Source: Phoronis ovalis (Eukaryota; Phoronida; Phoronidae). From it: a DNA stretch of 26,901 nt. Shown piece by piece: positions 21,201-26,901 of this stretch (its first letter is position 1; the number at the start of each line of letters is the position of its first letter). The stretch spans positions 1-26,901 of the forward strand of contig JAOXYB010047058.1 of the NCBI GenBank assembly GCA_028565635.1, read 5' to 3'. The notes beneath the pieces are model-generated. The model saw only the letters and a list, made by a program, of their open reading frames with translations. It did no database searches and had not been told where the DNA came from. Both the position numbers and the translations under genes were made by a program.

Positions 21201-24200
21201 GCATAGACATTGTGATCCCTATTGAGGTTTTTACCCAATAACTGCGTATCGTCTTAAGTAATTACTGGTTGAACACCTTCAGAGCTTTGAAAGTTCGTAT
21301 AAACATGTAGTTATTTAAAAATGGTATTACTTTTTCTGAAGACAGCATTATTATCCATTTTGTGCCACTGAAGTTTTCGTGAGAAACTAAAAAAGGGAAC
21401 ATTTTCAATACAAATGCGTAACAAAAAAAACTTTAATATAATTAAAAATAAATAAATTAATTGTTATAACATTATAGGCAATTTATAAATTTCGGTAACT
21501 ATTTTCATTAGTATTCATTCGCATGGCAAAGGAATAAAATTGACATAACATTTCTATTACCGTCACAAGTCGTGCCATCTGCGTTCAGTACATATCCTGG
21601 ATTACAGCCACACTTAAAACTTCCATCTGTATTAATACATGTTTGTTCGCAGTTAGTCTTGCCTATAGTACACTCGTCCAAATCTGCAAATCGAACAGGC
21701 TTAGTGTTTTATGAGTTTAAGCAACTTCTGATTTTAAAAATATATACTGCTTAAAGAAGAATCTGTCAGTCTAGAACTGGACTTCATTTCAAGCCATAAA
21801 ACAAAAATAAGAAAGGATTATACCTGATTTAATTTACGTTTAGTCAACAAAGCGGGATTACTGGAGCTCAGAGCGATTCTGAAGCCTGGTACTGTTCCTA
21901 TTCAACTGGAACTAACACTTTTTATTTCAATATGCCTTTCGGTTTGTATACAAGATATCTTTGTTCATTCAAAACAGGTTGGGTGGCATCCATGGCATCC
22001 ATATACATGTTACTTCAGACCACATGACACAAGTTTTAACAATAGTGAGATATAGAAACTAAATGAGTAAAGGTTATAAAAATTAATAGTGATTTCAGTT
22101 TGTTAGACACCAAGTTTTAAAGTTAATCGTTTTAAGAGTGTAGTTGACATGCACACTTCTACGGCAAACATCAAATAATTAAAACTGTATCAAAATCAAG
22201 CGGCATTGTAAGTAATTTTTGTTAGCCATGTTTCTTTTCCTCCAATAAGTCTAAAAAAGACAACATGGTCACATGACCACGATGTAACTGCGCATTCCCA
22301 TTATGACCTGATTTCAATATTTGCAGCGATTCTCTTACCATCACAAGTTGTGCTATCTGCGTTCAGTACGTATCCTAGATTACATCCGCAGGTATAACTT
22401 CCAACTATATTAGTACAAGTCTGGTCGCAACTAGCCGCGCCTGTAGCACATTCATCCGCATCTGCAAAACAAATAAACGTACATTTTATCAGTTTGAAAA
22501 CTGAAATATATACTGTGAAACAACTATAATAAAATTTTATAGACTAAAAAATACACCAATAGAACACAAGAATACTTCATAATTGACATACGCAAAACCT
22601 AATCAGCTATCTAAAAACTAAGTTAATATAAATTGTGAATATACTAATACATAATTTTGCAGGTGTTTGACAGCCAAAGCAAAAAGTGCTTGAGAGTACA
22701 TTTGGACGTGCAAACCTACCGTAAAGAAAACTATATAAAAAAGATATTAGAAAATTTCATATTTCAAAAACCAAATTTTATCTTTAGCTAATGTAGAGTG
22801 TAACAGCACAACCTGCATGATGAGTATGATTACGAAGTAACATTACACAGGTCACAATGACCTGAATTCAATCTCTGCAGCGGCGTTCTTACCGTCACAA
22901 TTTATGCCGTTTGCGTTCAGTTTATAACCTAAATTACAGCCGCAGTTAAAACTTCCGTCTGTATTGATGCAAACCTGTTCGCAGTTAGACGTGCCTGATG
23001 AACATTCGTCCACATCTACAAAACAAACAGGCTTACCTCGTTATTAGTTAAAAGAAATGTATACAATGCAACAACTATTGATTTGGAAAAAAAAGTTAAA
23101 TAATAATCTTGGAGCCTAGCACTGAATTACATTTTAGACGAAATTATACACATTTAGAACAATAAATAGTAATGTTCACCTAATTAACGGACGCAAAATA
23201 TAGGCAGAAACTAAGAAAAAGATAAAAAGTTGCAAAAACTAATAATATTTTTAACGTGTTAAAATAGGCAGCACAATTTTAAAGTAAAGGTACTTAAGAG
23301 GAGAAAGTTGCATATGCAAACATGTCGGGTAAATTTTATGTGGAAAATAATATCAAAATGACGTTGTAGTAATTTCTGAGTACGGGATAAATATCAACGA
23401 AGTGACAATTTCGGATGTTCTTATTGTGACCTGTCTATTTCAAACTATGCAGCGGTTGTCTTACCATCGCAATTCAAGCCATCTGCGTTCAGTATATATC
23501 CTAAATTACAGCCGCAGTAGAAACTTCCGTCCGTGTTAGTACAAGTCTGTCCACAGTTAGATGTGCCTGAAGCACATTCATTCACATCTGCAAATCAAAA
23601 AGATATCGTTTTATCAGTTAAAACTAAAATATTTACAATTAACATATGATTCAGCGCATTTATGTAACAACAAAGTAAATATGCACGTGTTCTTTACAAG
23701 TCCATAAACTAATTTCGCCCCGGATTTATATCGCGCTTCTCTTACCATGACAATTCAAGCCACCTGCGTTCAATGCATATCCTTTATTACAGCCGCAGTT
23801 AAAACTGCCGTCTGTATTAGTACAAGTGTGTCCACAATTAGCCGTGCCTGTAGTACACTCGTTCACATCTGCAAAACAAACATGCTTATCTTAAAAAAAA
23901 TGAAATATATATATATATATAACAAAAGTACTTAATCCTAGTACTGGACTACATTTTAGGTCACCAATGCTAGAATTTGCAGAACTGACACATGCAAAAC
24001 GTTATGAAGCAAAAAGAAATAAATAAAAGATTTCGATGTGTTAGATAGCTAAGATTTAAAGTAAACTGCTTTAAGGAGTACAGTTGGACGTGCGAACATC
24101 AAGGGTCAATATATTCTCTATTAACTTTTATTTTAAAGCTAAATTTTAAGAAAAGACAATGAGCATGATAGCGAGACAATATTGCACAAGTCCTTCTAAC

Positions 24201-25190
24201 CTAATTTCGTATATGGAATCGATCGTTTCCCTAACTTACCGTCACAATTCGTGCCATCTACGTTCAATACATATCCTATATTGCATCTACAGGTAAAACT
24301 TCCGTCTGTGTTAATGCATGTCTGTTCGCAGTTAGACGTGCCTCTAGTACATTCGTTCACATCTGCAAAACGAATAGGCTATAGCTACATCCTAATAGAC
24401 AACTACGTCACTATATTGTCTTATGTGTTTTTCTTTAACTCAGAGTGTAAGTTGACGTTTTTCTGAACTAACTCTGAGTAAGACAGCACCTTGCCCAAGA
24501 CCACCAAGTATTATAACCTGTAATGCATCGAGATGCATTGAGATGCATCGGGATGCATGCATTCTTATGACCTGACTTCAGTCTTTACATTATTTCTCTT
24601 ACCATCACAACTTATACCATTTGTGTTCAGTAAATATCCTAGATTGCATCCGCAGTAAAAACTTCCGTCTGTGTTAGTGCAAATCTGTTCACAGTTAGAT
24701 GTGCCTGCAGCACATTCATTCACATCTACAAAACAAAAGACTAATTATGTTTTTATCAGTTTAAAAACTGAAACACATAACAACTGATTTAACGCACCAT
24801 GTACATGACAACAAAGTGATATTTCGCAGATCCTTATGACCTAACTTCGCGGCTTTGTAGCCAGATGAATGAAATTGAAAGTGAATATCACATATGGTTC
24901 TGACTTTATGTTCGTTTTTTCTGTGGTGGCTTGTTGGGCAGCAAGTTTCAAATGGATACCACTTCCTGTAAGTATTAAATATATCTTCAGCGTTTACTGA
25001 GAAATATATAAGGAAACATACTGCGTACGTTTATTCCCCGGGTTTATAAGCTTAATATAATTATATCATCAATAGACCAGTTGACACTAATTACATGCCT
25101 GCACAATGTCCGTTCCCTCTATTTGCATAACCAGCACAGCAGTGTGTGAAAGCTGCGTTCCGCGTTGCATATCTGTAACATGTGGAAGTC
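9034..25190 (-). CDS. large modular extracellular protein: EMI, EGF array, unique core, Ig, EMI, EGF, chitin-binding (5' partial)
   Basis: Exons in transcript order: 25190-25099, 24725-24603, 24362-24240, 23868-23746, 23587-23465, 23015-22893, 22461-22339, 21683-21561, 21147-21022, 20668-20543, 20214-20095, 19619-18876, 18578-18428, 18322-18208, 18104-18009 (start uncertain), 17848-17692, 17311-13376, 12925-12838, 12144-12034, 11523-11432, 10957-10835, 10174-10052, 9221-9034. Phases agree at every junction with this set, giving about 2415 residues plus TAA. No start codon with signal peptide is visible, and the first EMI exon is missing, so the 5' end is outside the window. Domain content is that of a secreted matrix or adhesion protein. 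It could instead be two genes, if a hidden promoter lies within the span, but I see no stop or polyadenylation site between the parts. The whole protein matches no named family I recognise. Confidence 0.75.
9222..10051 (-). other. intron before the chitin-binding exon
   Basis: AT-rich, 830 bases. An open frame on the minus strand at 9446-9652 has no conserved pattern and no suitable splice signals, so I do not call an exon here. Otherwise I see nothing in it. Confidence 0.6.
10052..10174 (-). CDS. calcium-binding EGF exon, last of 12
   Basis: 123 bp, phase 1-1. It encodes (D)[37 protein letters not shown]: six cysteines, the D-x-D-E-C calcium-binding start and the C-x-N-x4-F-x-C-x-C hydroxylation consensus. 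The sequence is very close to the array exons 11 kb away (NADG, GSFKC), although it lies at the other end of the protein. Donor GTAAGG. Confidence 0.9.
10320..10465. mobile_element. 146-bp MITE with ~30-bp terminal inverted repeats and 9-bp target duplication
   Basis: The left end GGATATATAAAATTCTTAAG and right end CTTAGAGTTTTATATATCC are reverse complements with few differences, and weaker pairing continues inward (GGCAACG/TGTTGCTG). Flanks TATAAACTA (10311-10319) and TATAAACAA (10466-10474) look like a 9-bp target-site duplication with one mismatch (8 bp if the last base is excluded), suggestive of an hAT-type non-autonomous element. It sits in the intron between two EGF exons. Confidence 0.75.
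10835..10957 (-). CDS. calcium-binding EGF exon, eleventh
   Basis: 123 bp, phase 1-1. It encodes (D)[40 protein letters not shown], with all six cysteines, calcium-binding and hydroxylation consensus. Joins in phase to the EMI exon upstream (G|AT = Asp) and to the last EGF downstream. The following intron shares short blocks with the array introns. Confidence 0.9.
11432..11523 (-). CDS. EMI domain, second exon (C-terminal half), copy 2
   Basis: 92 bp, phase 2 in, phase 1 out. It encodes [30 protein letters not shown]. The CYRY and CCAGY motifs are the conserved end of EMI domains (CxRY...CCxGY). Donor AG|GTACGT. It is a close paralogue of the exon at 25099-25190 ([17 protein letters not shown]). 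Confidence 0.88.
12034..12144 (-). CDS. EMI domain, first exon (N-terminal half)
   Basis: 111 bp, phase 2 in and out. It encodes [36 protein letters not shown], with Arg completed across the next junction. Cysteine spacing and the W-x-K-C-x-R-Y ending fit the EMI fold, a ~75-residue cysteine-rich module of extracellular proteins that mediates protein-protein contacts and multimer assembly. No equivalent of this exon is visible upstream of 25190. Confidence 0.85.
12371..12669. repeat. pair of TGACCT/AGGTCA-rich direct repeats
   Basis: Two ~48-base segments, 12371-12418 and 12621-12669, share the frame TTTGACCTC...ACCTTT...CTCAAGGTCA, 250 bases apart in the intron upstream of EMI exon 1. Each carries three TGACCT/AGGTCA-like hexamers, including an inverted one at the end. 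They may be parts of an interspersed repeat; nuclear-receptor half-sites are the alternative reading. Confidence 0.5.
12838..12925 (-). CDS. Ser/Thr-rich linker exon
   Basis: 88 bp, phase 1 in (Gly), phase 2 out (Pro). It encodes [29 protein letters not shown]: two near-copies of an acidic-aromatic start followed by STST and TTxP. This is a mucin-like stalk likely to be O-glycosylated, separating the giant exon from the EMI domain. The exon is supported by matching phases and GT-AG sites rather than by a conserved fold. Confidence 0.75.
13376..17311 (-). CDS. giant 3936-bp exon: unique beta/helical core, furin-type site, two Ig domains
   Basis: One open frame of 1311 complete codons, phase 1 in and out. 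In order: a stretch starting [16 protein letters not shown]; amphipathic helices (~16700-17100); a beta-rich region ([35 protein letters not shown], ~16240-16700); helical Ala/Lys repeats (~15945-16190); a cysteine-rich knot (~15774-15942); a second Ala/Lys helical array (~15505-15770); GRRRRS at 15261-15278; a helical part rich in N-x-S/T sequons (~14410-15260); Ig domain 1 (~14154-14394) and Ig domain 2 (~13872-14151); and a short beta-rich end with [16 protein letters not shown]. Such a long uninterrupted exon among 90-160-bp exons suggests insertion of an intron-poor sequence. Function unknown; extracellular location is inferred from cysteines, sequons and the partner domains. Confidence 0.93.
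13872..14394 (-). CDS. two immunoglobulin (I-set-like) domains within the giant exon
   Basis: Ig1: [33 protein letters not shown], then IYACVVEN: the two disulphide cysteines, the core Trp (here WW) and I-set spacing; the second-Cys strand is IYAC rather than YxC with the usual Asp. Ig2: [32 protein letters not shown], then [12 protein letters not shown], with a canonical Q-Y-x-C and an extra cysteine pair (TWC...PNC). Both carry N-x-S/T sequons. These are typical cell-adhesion or matrix Ig modules. Confidence 0.88.
15261..15278 (-). other. furin-type cleavage motif GRRRRS in the giant exon
   Basis: Four consecutive arginines followed by Ser-Leu (GRRRR|SLTF) fit the R-x-[KR]-R consensus of proprotein convertases. 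Cutting here would separate the EGF/helical N-terminal part from a C-terminal part carrying Ig, EMI, EGF and chitin-binding domains. The site lies at the junction between the helix repeats and the sequon-rich region, where a processed linker would be expected. Cleavage is inferred. Confidence 0.6.
15505..16190 (-). CDS. Ala/Lys helical repeats flanking a cysteine-rich knot
   Basis: N-terminal arm: heptad-like segments such as [32 protein letters not shown] and [12 protein letters not shown]. Central part: ~12 cysteines in ~55 residues ([25 protein letters not shown], then two single Cys). C-terminal arm: 11-residue-type repeats ([51 protein letters not shown]). The two arms could pack as a long antiparallel coiled coil with a disulphide-locked tip. 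I recognise no family. The plus-strand open frames here are shadows. Confidence 0.7.
17312..17691 (-). other. intron upstream of the giant exon
   Basis: From donor GTACAT (after Gly, phase 1) to the acceptor TTTCAG before the giant exon. AT-rich with a short (ACA)n run near 17426-17441. The preceding exon could be read on in frame to 17582, but only the upstream donor fits the phase of the giant exon. Confidence 0.6.
17692..17848 (-). CDS. unique-core exon ([11 protein letters not shown]...)
   Basis: 157 bp, phase 0 in, phase 1 out. It encodes [44 protein letters not shown]. The acceptor is TTTTTCCAG; the donor G|GTACAT was chosen because it alone gives phase 1 for the giant exon. No known domain recognised; alternating hydrophobic residues suggest beta strands. 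Confidence 0.65.
18009..18104 (-). CDS. unique-core exon with CKLFC motif; 5' boundary uncertain
   Basis: The 3' end is firm: ...[16 protein letters not shown], then donor GTAAAT, phase 0. The open frame extends upstream to an AG at 18163 (reading [17 protein letters not shown]), but that acceptor is out of phase with the preceding exon and would leave a 45-base intron. An AG at 18105 gives phase 0 ([16 protein letters not shown]...) with a weak pyrimidine tract. I use the latter. An unseen small exon, or an assembly indel, is the alternative. Confidence 0.5.
18208..18322 (-). CDS. unique-core exon ([13 protein letters not shown]...)
   Basis: 115 bp, phase 2 in (AG|G = Arg), phase 0 out. It encodes [38 protein letters not shown], then donor GTTAGT. 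Acceptor TTTTAG. Strand-like alternation of hydrophobic residues; no family recognised. Confidence 0.7.
18428..18578 (-). CDS. unique-core exon ([13 protein letters not shown]...)
   Basis: 151 bp, phase 1 in (Ser), phase 2 out. It encodes [49 protein letters not shown]. Both junctions fit neighbouring exons exactly. There is no cysteine; it belongs to the same beta-rich region as the 744-bp exon. Confidence 0.75.
18876..19619 (-). CDS. 744-bp unique-core exon, beta-rich domain of unknown family
   Basis: Phase 1 in (Asp), phase 1 out (Ser). 247 full codons: [52 protein letters not shown], then a helical part ([19 protein letters not shown]), then [19 protein letters not shown] and [18 protein letters not shown]. 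Five or more cysteines and regular two-residue alternation suggest a large disulphide-stabilised beta-sheet domain. It follows directly on EGF domains. I do not recognise the family. Acceptor CTTTCAG, donor A|GTAAGT. Confidence 0.85.
20095..20214 (-). CDS. calcium-binding EGF exon, tenth
   Basis: 120 bp, phase 1-1. It encodes (D)[39 protein letters not shown]. The D-I-N-E-C start and C-x-N-x4-F-x-C-x-C pattern are complete. It is of the fibrillin/LDLR type (NGGCDHTC) and distinct from the seven near-identical exons upstream. Its donor leads in phase into the 744-bp unique exon. Confidence 0.9.
20543..20668 (-). CDS. calcium-binding EGF exon, ninth
   Basis: 126 bp, phase 1-1. It encodes (D)[41 protein letters not shown]. 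All six cysteines and the calcium-binding and hydroxylation consensus are present. NGGCSHLC type, like the exons on either side. Confidence 0.9.
21022..21147 (-). CDS. calcium-binding EGF exon, eighth
   Basis: 126 bp, phase 1-1. It encodes (D)[41 protein letters not shown], with complete consensus. This is the first of three NGGC-type EGFs that separate the duplicated array from the unique core. Confidence 0.9.
21561..21683 (-). CDS. EGF array exon 7
   Basis: 123 bp, phase 1-1. (D)[40 protein letters not shown]. Close to the last EGF of the gene (10052-10174: ECTIG, GSFKC, PGY), more so than to its immediate neighbours in parts. Donor GTAATA is weak. Confidence 0.9.
22339..22461 (-). CDS. 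EGF array exon 6
   Basis: 123 bp, phase 1-1. (D)[40 protein letters not shown]. It is the most diverged unit of the array: NIVGSY replaces NTDGSF, and Ala replaces Val after the first Asp. The calcium-ligand positions are still intact. Confidence 0.9.
22893..23015 (-). CDS. EGF array exon 5
   Basis: 123 bp, phase 1-1. (D)[40 protein letters not shown]. Full six-cysteine calcium-binding EGF; the GTSNC and NLGY words are shared with array exons 1 and 4. Confidence 0.9.
23465..23587 (-). CDS. EGF array exon 4
   Basis: 123 bp, phase 1-1. (D)[40 protein letters not shown]. It shares NCGQ/NCGH with array exon 3, from which it is separated by the shortest intron of the array (158 bases), pointing to a recent pairwise duplication. 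Confidence 0.9.
23746..23868 (-). CDS. EGF array exon 3
   Basis: 123 bp, phase 1-1. (D)[40 protein letters not shown]. The usual NADG is NAGG, and the residue after the last cysteine is His instead of Asp; the fold should be unaffected. A plus-strand open frame over it is a shadow. Confidence 0.9.
24240..24362 (-). CDS. EGF array exon 2
   Basis: 123 bp, phase 1-1. (D)[40 protein letters not shown], with complete calcium-binding and hydroxylation consensus. Donor GTAAGT is the strongest in the array. Confidence 0.9.
24523..24562. repeat. 10-bp tandem repeat ATGCATCGAG
   Basis: Nearly four copies of ATGCAT(C/T)G(A/G)G in the intron between array exons 1 and 2. Each unit carries a palindromic ATGCAT. 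It is a short local expansion with no other feature nearby. Confidence 0.75.
24603..24725 (-). CDS. EGF array exon 1
   Basis: 123 bp, phase 1-1. (D)[40 protein letters not shown]. First EGF after the EMI half-domain, to which it joins in phase (G|AT = Asp). Confidence 0.9.
25099..25190 (-). CDS. EMI domain, C-terminal half, copy 1; followed by a GC donor
   Basis: 92 bp, phase 2 in, phase 1 out. It encodes [30 protein letters not shown]. It has the same length, phase and motifs as the exon at 11432-11523. The exon end aligned with that paralogue is CAG|GCATGT: the intron begins GC, not GT. A GT three bases on (GTAATT) would give the wrong phase. The first-half EMI exon is not found within the 1.7 kb upstream and must lie outside the window or be lost. 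Confidence 0.82.
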
Positions 25191-25199
25191 CTAGAAAAA

Positions 25200-25700
25200 G
25201 AATATCTGACTATTATTTGAAGGTAATCGTTAACTCCGAGGGTTAACTATATGCGGTTTTACATATTAAGCAGTAGCCGCCTAGCTTGGTCTTTAAGATA
25301 CAATGAAGATAATTCTGCTAATGTGTCACGGAGCAGTTTTTTTCTTTCCTGTTGCTACCTTTCCCTGTTCGGTTACTTTTATTTGAAATGCAAAAAGAAA
25401 GAAATCACAATTTTTACACATTAATTTAATCAAAAATAGATAGACTCCAAGTTACCAAAATCACATACTTTGCTAGTTTTTACTGCCGTGTGCTCTGACA
25501 GTATAGTCGGTGACAGTAAAAGTTACAGATTAGTGGCTCAAGTTACACGAAACATTGGAACAGGCAAGCGTGTTTATCTTTATTTAGTCTATTTTGGACT
25601 ACAATATAGTTATAATTTACCACAAAGAGGGCTATTTACTATAAAATAATGAGTTATTGTTGAATGTTGAGGAGAATGGATATGCATATATTAGGATACA
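25200..25700 (-). other. probable intron 5' of the EMI exon
   Basis: AT-rich, no open frame resembling the EMI first exon, no repeats recognised. The acceptor TTTTTCTAG just before 25190 shows that an exon lies further upstream. Confidence 0.5.
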
Positions 25701-25712
25701 TGCGTTTTCCCA

Positions 25713-26050
25713 GAAATACACCCTGTGGTAAACGAATATTTCTTGAAAATGTAGCCTGTGGTAAATATCCAACAAGAAAAGTATACCTTGTGGTAAATAA
25801 AGCTTTGAAAAGCGTGAAAAACATAGCCTACGGGAAAAAAAGGGGTCCTATTGGGCGGCACATATATTCCGGGGGGCAGTCAATATGAAAGTGGGTACCC
25901 ATTTTCCAACATGGCTTTTCAAAAAAGCCTCTAACAAAGTGAAATTCTGCAAAAAATACACCCCTAAGGAAGTGAGTTTTTTGAAAAAATACACCCTTAA
26001 TGAAGTGACTTTTAGAAAAAAACACCCCTAACGAAGTGTCACACCTCCAA
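25713..26050. repeat. two arrays of ~32-bp units of a repeat element
   Basis: Array A (25713-25840) has about four units of the type GAAAATACACCCTGTGGTAAA followed by a T-rich end (TTTCTTG). Array B (~25913-26050) has about four units of the type AAAAAATACACCCCTAAGGA, then AGTGAGTTTTTTG. Both share AAAATACACCC, an AAxGAA/GTAAA middle and a TTTxTTG end, so they are diverged forms of one unit. The 54-base arm of the flanking inverted repeat lies between them. Confidence 0.75.
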
Positions 26051-26204
26051 AATAACCACCGCTTTTCATGATTTTAGCCAAAGAACAGACCTAAGCGCGC
26101 AACGTTACGCTCCCGCGGTTCGAAAAACATACCGTTTCACGCGAAATTTTGTTGGAACATGCGTACCCATTTTCATATTGACTGTCCCCCGGGACACATA
26201 TATA
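25859..26204. mobile_element. 346-bp element with ~54-base inverted arms enclosing array B
   Basis: The left arm 25859-25912 (CACATATATTCCGGGGGGCA, GTCAATATGAAAGTGGGTAC, CCATTTTCCAAC) is the reverse complement of 26151-26204 (GTTGGAACATGCGTACCCAT, TTTCATATTGACTGTCCCCC, GGGACACATATATA) with about six mismatches. The interior holds the array B units and a CG-richer stretch. It is likely a non-autonomous foldback transposon or part of a larger one. Array A, outside the left arm, shows that the repeat family extends beyond it. Confidence 0.7.
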
Positions 26205-26901
26205 TTAATAGTGACTTTGAATGGCAGTACCCCCGCCGGGGATACATGAGGTACCGAACATAGCCTGACAAATTGCAATAAACACTATAACCAACTCGCC
26301 ATGTGCATCATGTAAGCAATACCAGCCTTCGTCTATAGTGTTGGGACAGTTTGTGGAGTGCATTAACGAGAATTTTCCCTCTTTTGCTTGCTTCCTGTCA
26401 CTTTCGACATTTTCAATTTGAAATGAATCACAATTTGAAAATGTCATTTTTTATCAAAAATTGATTGGATTATTTCTACGCGTTTCCCACAAACCTATGG
26501 TGCTTTTTAGACGTCAAGAAGAATGAAAAGTTTATTGGTTAACTTTGCGTGAAAAATCGGGAGTAGGCATGAAGCATGATTTTCTTTATTGTCCCCGAAG
26601 AGTTAGGCTGTTTATTGGAAGACAATATGTTACCATCCCGGGGTTACCATTGACGAGGTGCCAAATTAAAAAATTGTTAGAAACTTAAGTATGTACATAC
26701 TTAACAAATAAACAAGCGAATAGTATTATTTTCAAGCTAAGTAATGTTTATAGACCTTATAGCTTTATAGGAAAGGTATGGAAAGCCGTAGGTCAGGTAC
26801 CGGTGCGATAACTATTTTACATTATAAAATCAATACAATAAAATATTCACCGGTGGATCTGTTAATTGCCGATAACTACACACAGCCGTCATCTACCTAC
26901 T
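26205..26901. other. right flank of the repeat element, no gene called
   Basis: CCGGGGATACATGAGGTACCGAA near 26237 and CCGGGGTTACCATTGACGAGGTGCCAAA near 26638 are related, suggesting repeat-derived sequence between them. A minus-strand open frame (26205-26447) has no recognisable domain. No exon of the modular gene is visible. Confidence 0.4.

Noticed and set aside
21561-24725. CRISPR-like or satellite reading of the regular 123-bp repeats
   Set aside because: The repeats are coding exons with six-cysteine EGF patterns and splice sites, separated by introns of varied length.
26205-26447. 80-codon minus-strand open frame with several cysteines
   Set aside because: Adjacent to repeat sequence, lacks a recognisable domain and does not resemble the missing EMI exon; treated as chance or repeat-derived.

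Overview
The window is nuclear DNA of an invertebrate animal. It is AT-rich, its genes are split by GT-AG introns of about 100 to 1000 bp, and the proteins are metazoan in type (ANK-MYND, EMI, calcium-binding EGF, immunoglobulin, chitin-binding type 2). Gene compactness, many short foldback (MITE-like) repeats in introns, and an Ig plus chitin-binding protein would suit a tunicate, but I cannot settle the phylum from the sequence; a mollusc, annelid, amphioxus or cnidarian is not excluded.

Layout. 1-960: upstream region, with a degenerate TCTTAGT-type simple repeat near 170-345. 969-7163 (+): a complete 11-exon ANKMY2 orthologue (431 residues, ankyrin repeats plus an intact MYND zinc finger), with its poly(A) signal at 7478. 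Its introns hold at least three imperfect inverted repeats and an A25 run. 7500-8665: the gap between two convergent genes, with a 198-bp foldback element and a diverged dispersed repeat that also occurs in ANKMY2 intron 1. 8666-25190 (-): the 3' end and most of one very large secreted or matrix modular gene whose 5' end lies beyond the window. 25200-26901: probably an intron of that gene, occupied by a repeat element with 54-bp inverted arms and two arrays of about 32-bp units.

The minus-strand gene reads, from N to C terminus: second half of an EMI domain; seven near-identical 123-bp EGF exons; three more calcium-binding EGF exons; a run of unrecognised beta-rich exons; one giant 3936-bp exon (beta-rich region, long alanine/lysine helical repeats flanking a cysteine-rich knot, an RRRR furin-type site, a sequon-rich helical part, two Ig domains and a short unassigned Cys-containing end); a Ser/Thr linker exon; a complete EMI domain over two exons; two further EGF exons; and a C-terminal chitin-binding type 2 (CBM14-like) exon. 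All but one of the junctions join in phase, giving about 2415 residues within the window. The EGF exons are phase 1-1, and the introns after them share sequence, so the array grew by duplication of exon plus intron. The EMI-EGF cassette occurs on both sides of the unique core.

The most novel material is the unique core: I recognise no family in the beta-rich exons or in the helix/Cys-knot/helix part of the giant exon. The combination with Ig, EMI, EGF and a chitin-binding tail suggests a processed extracellular adhesion, matrix or defence protein.
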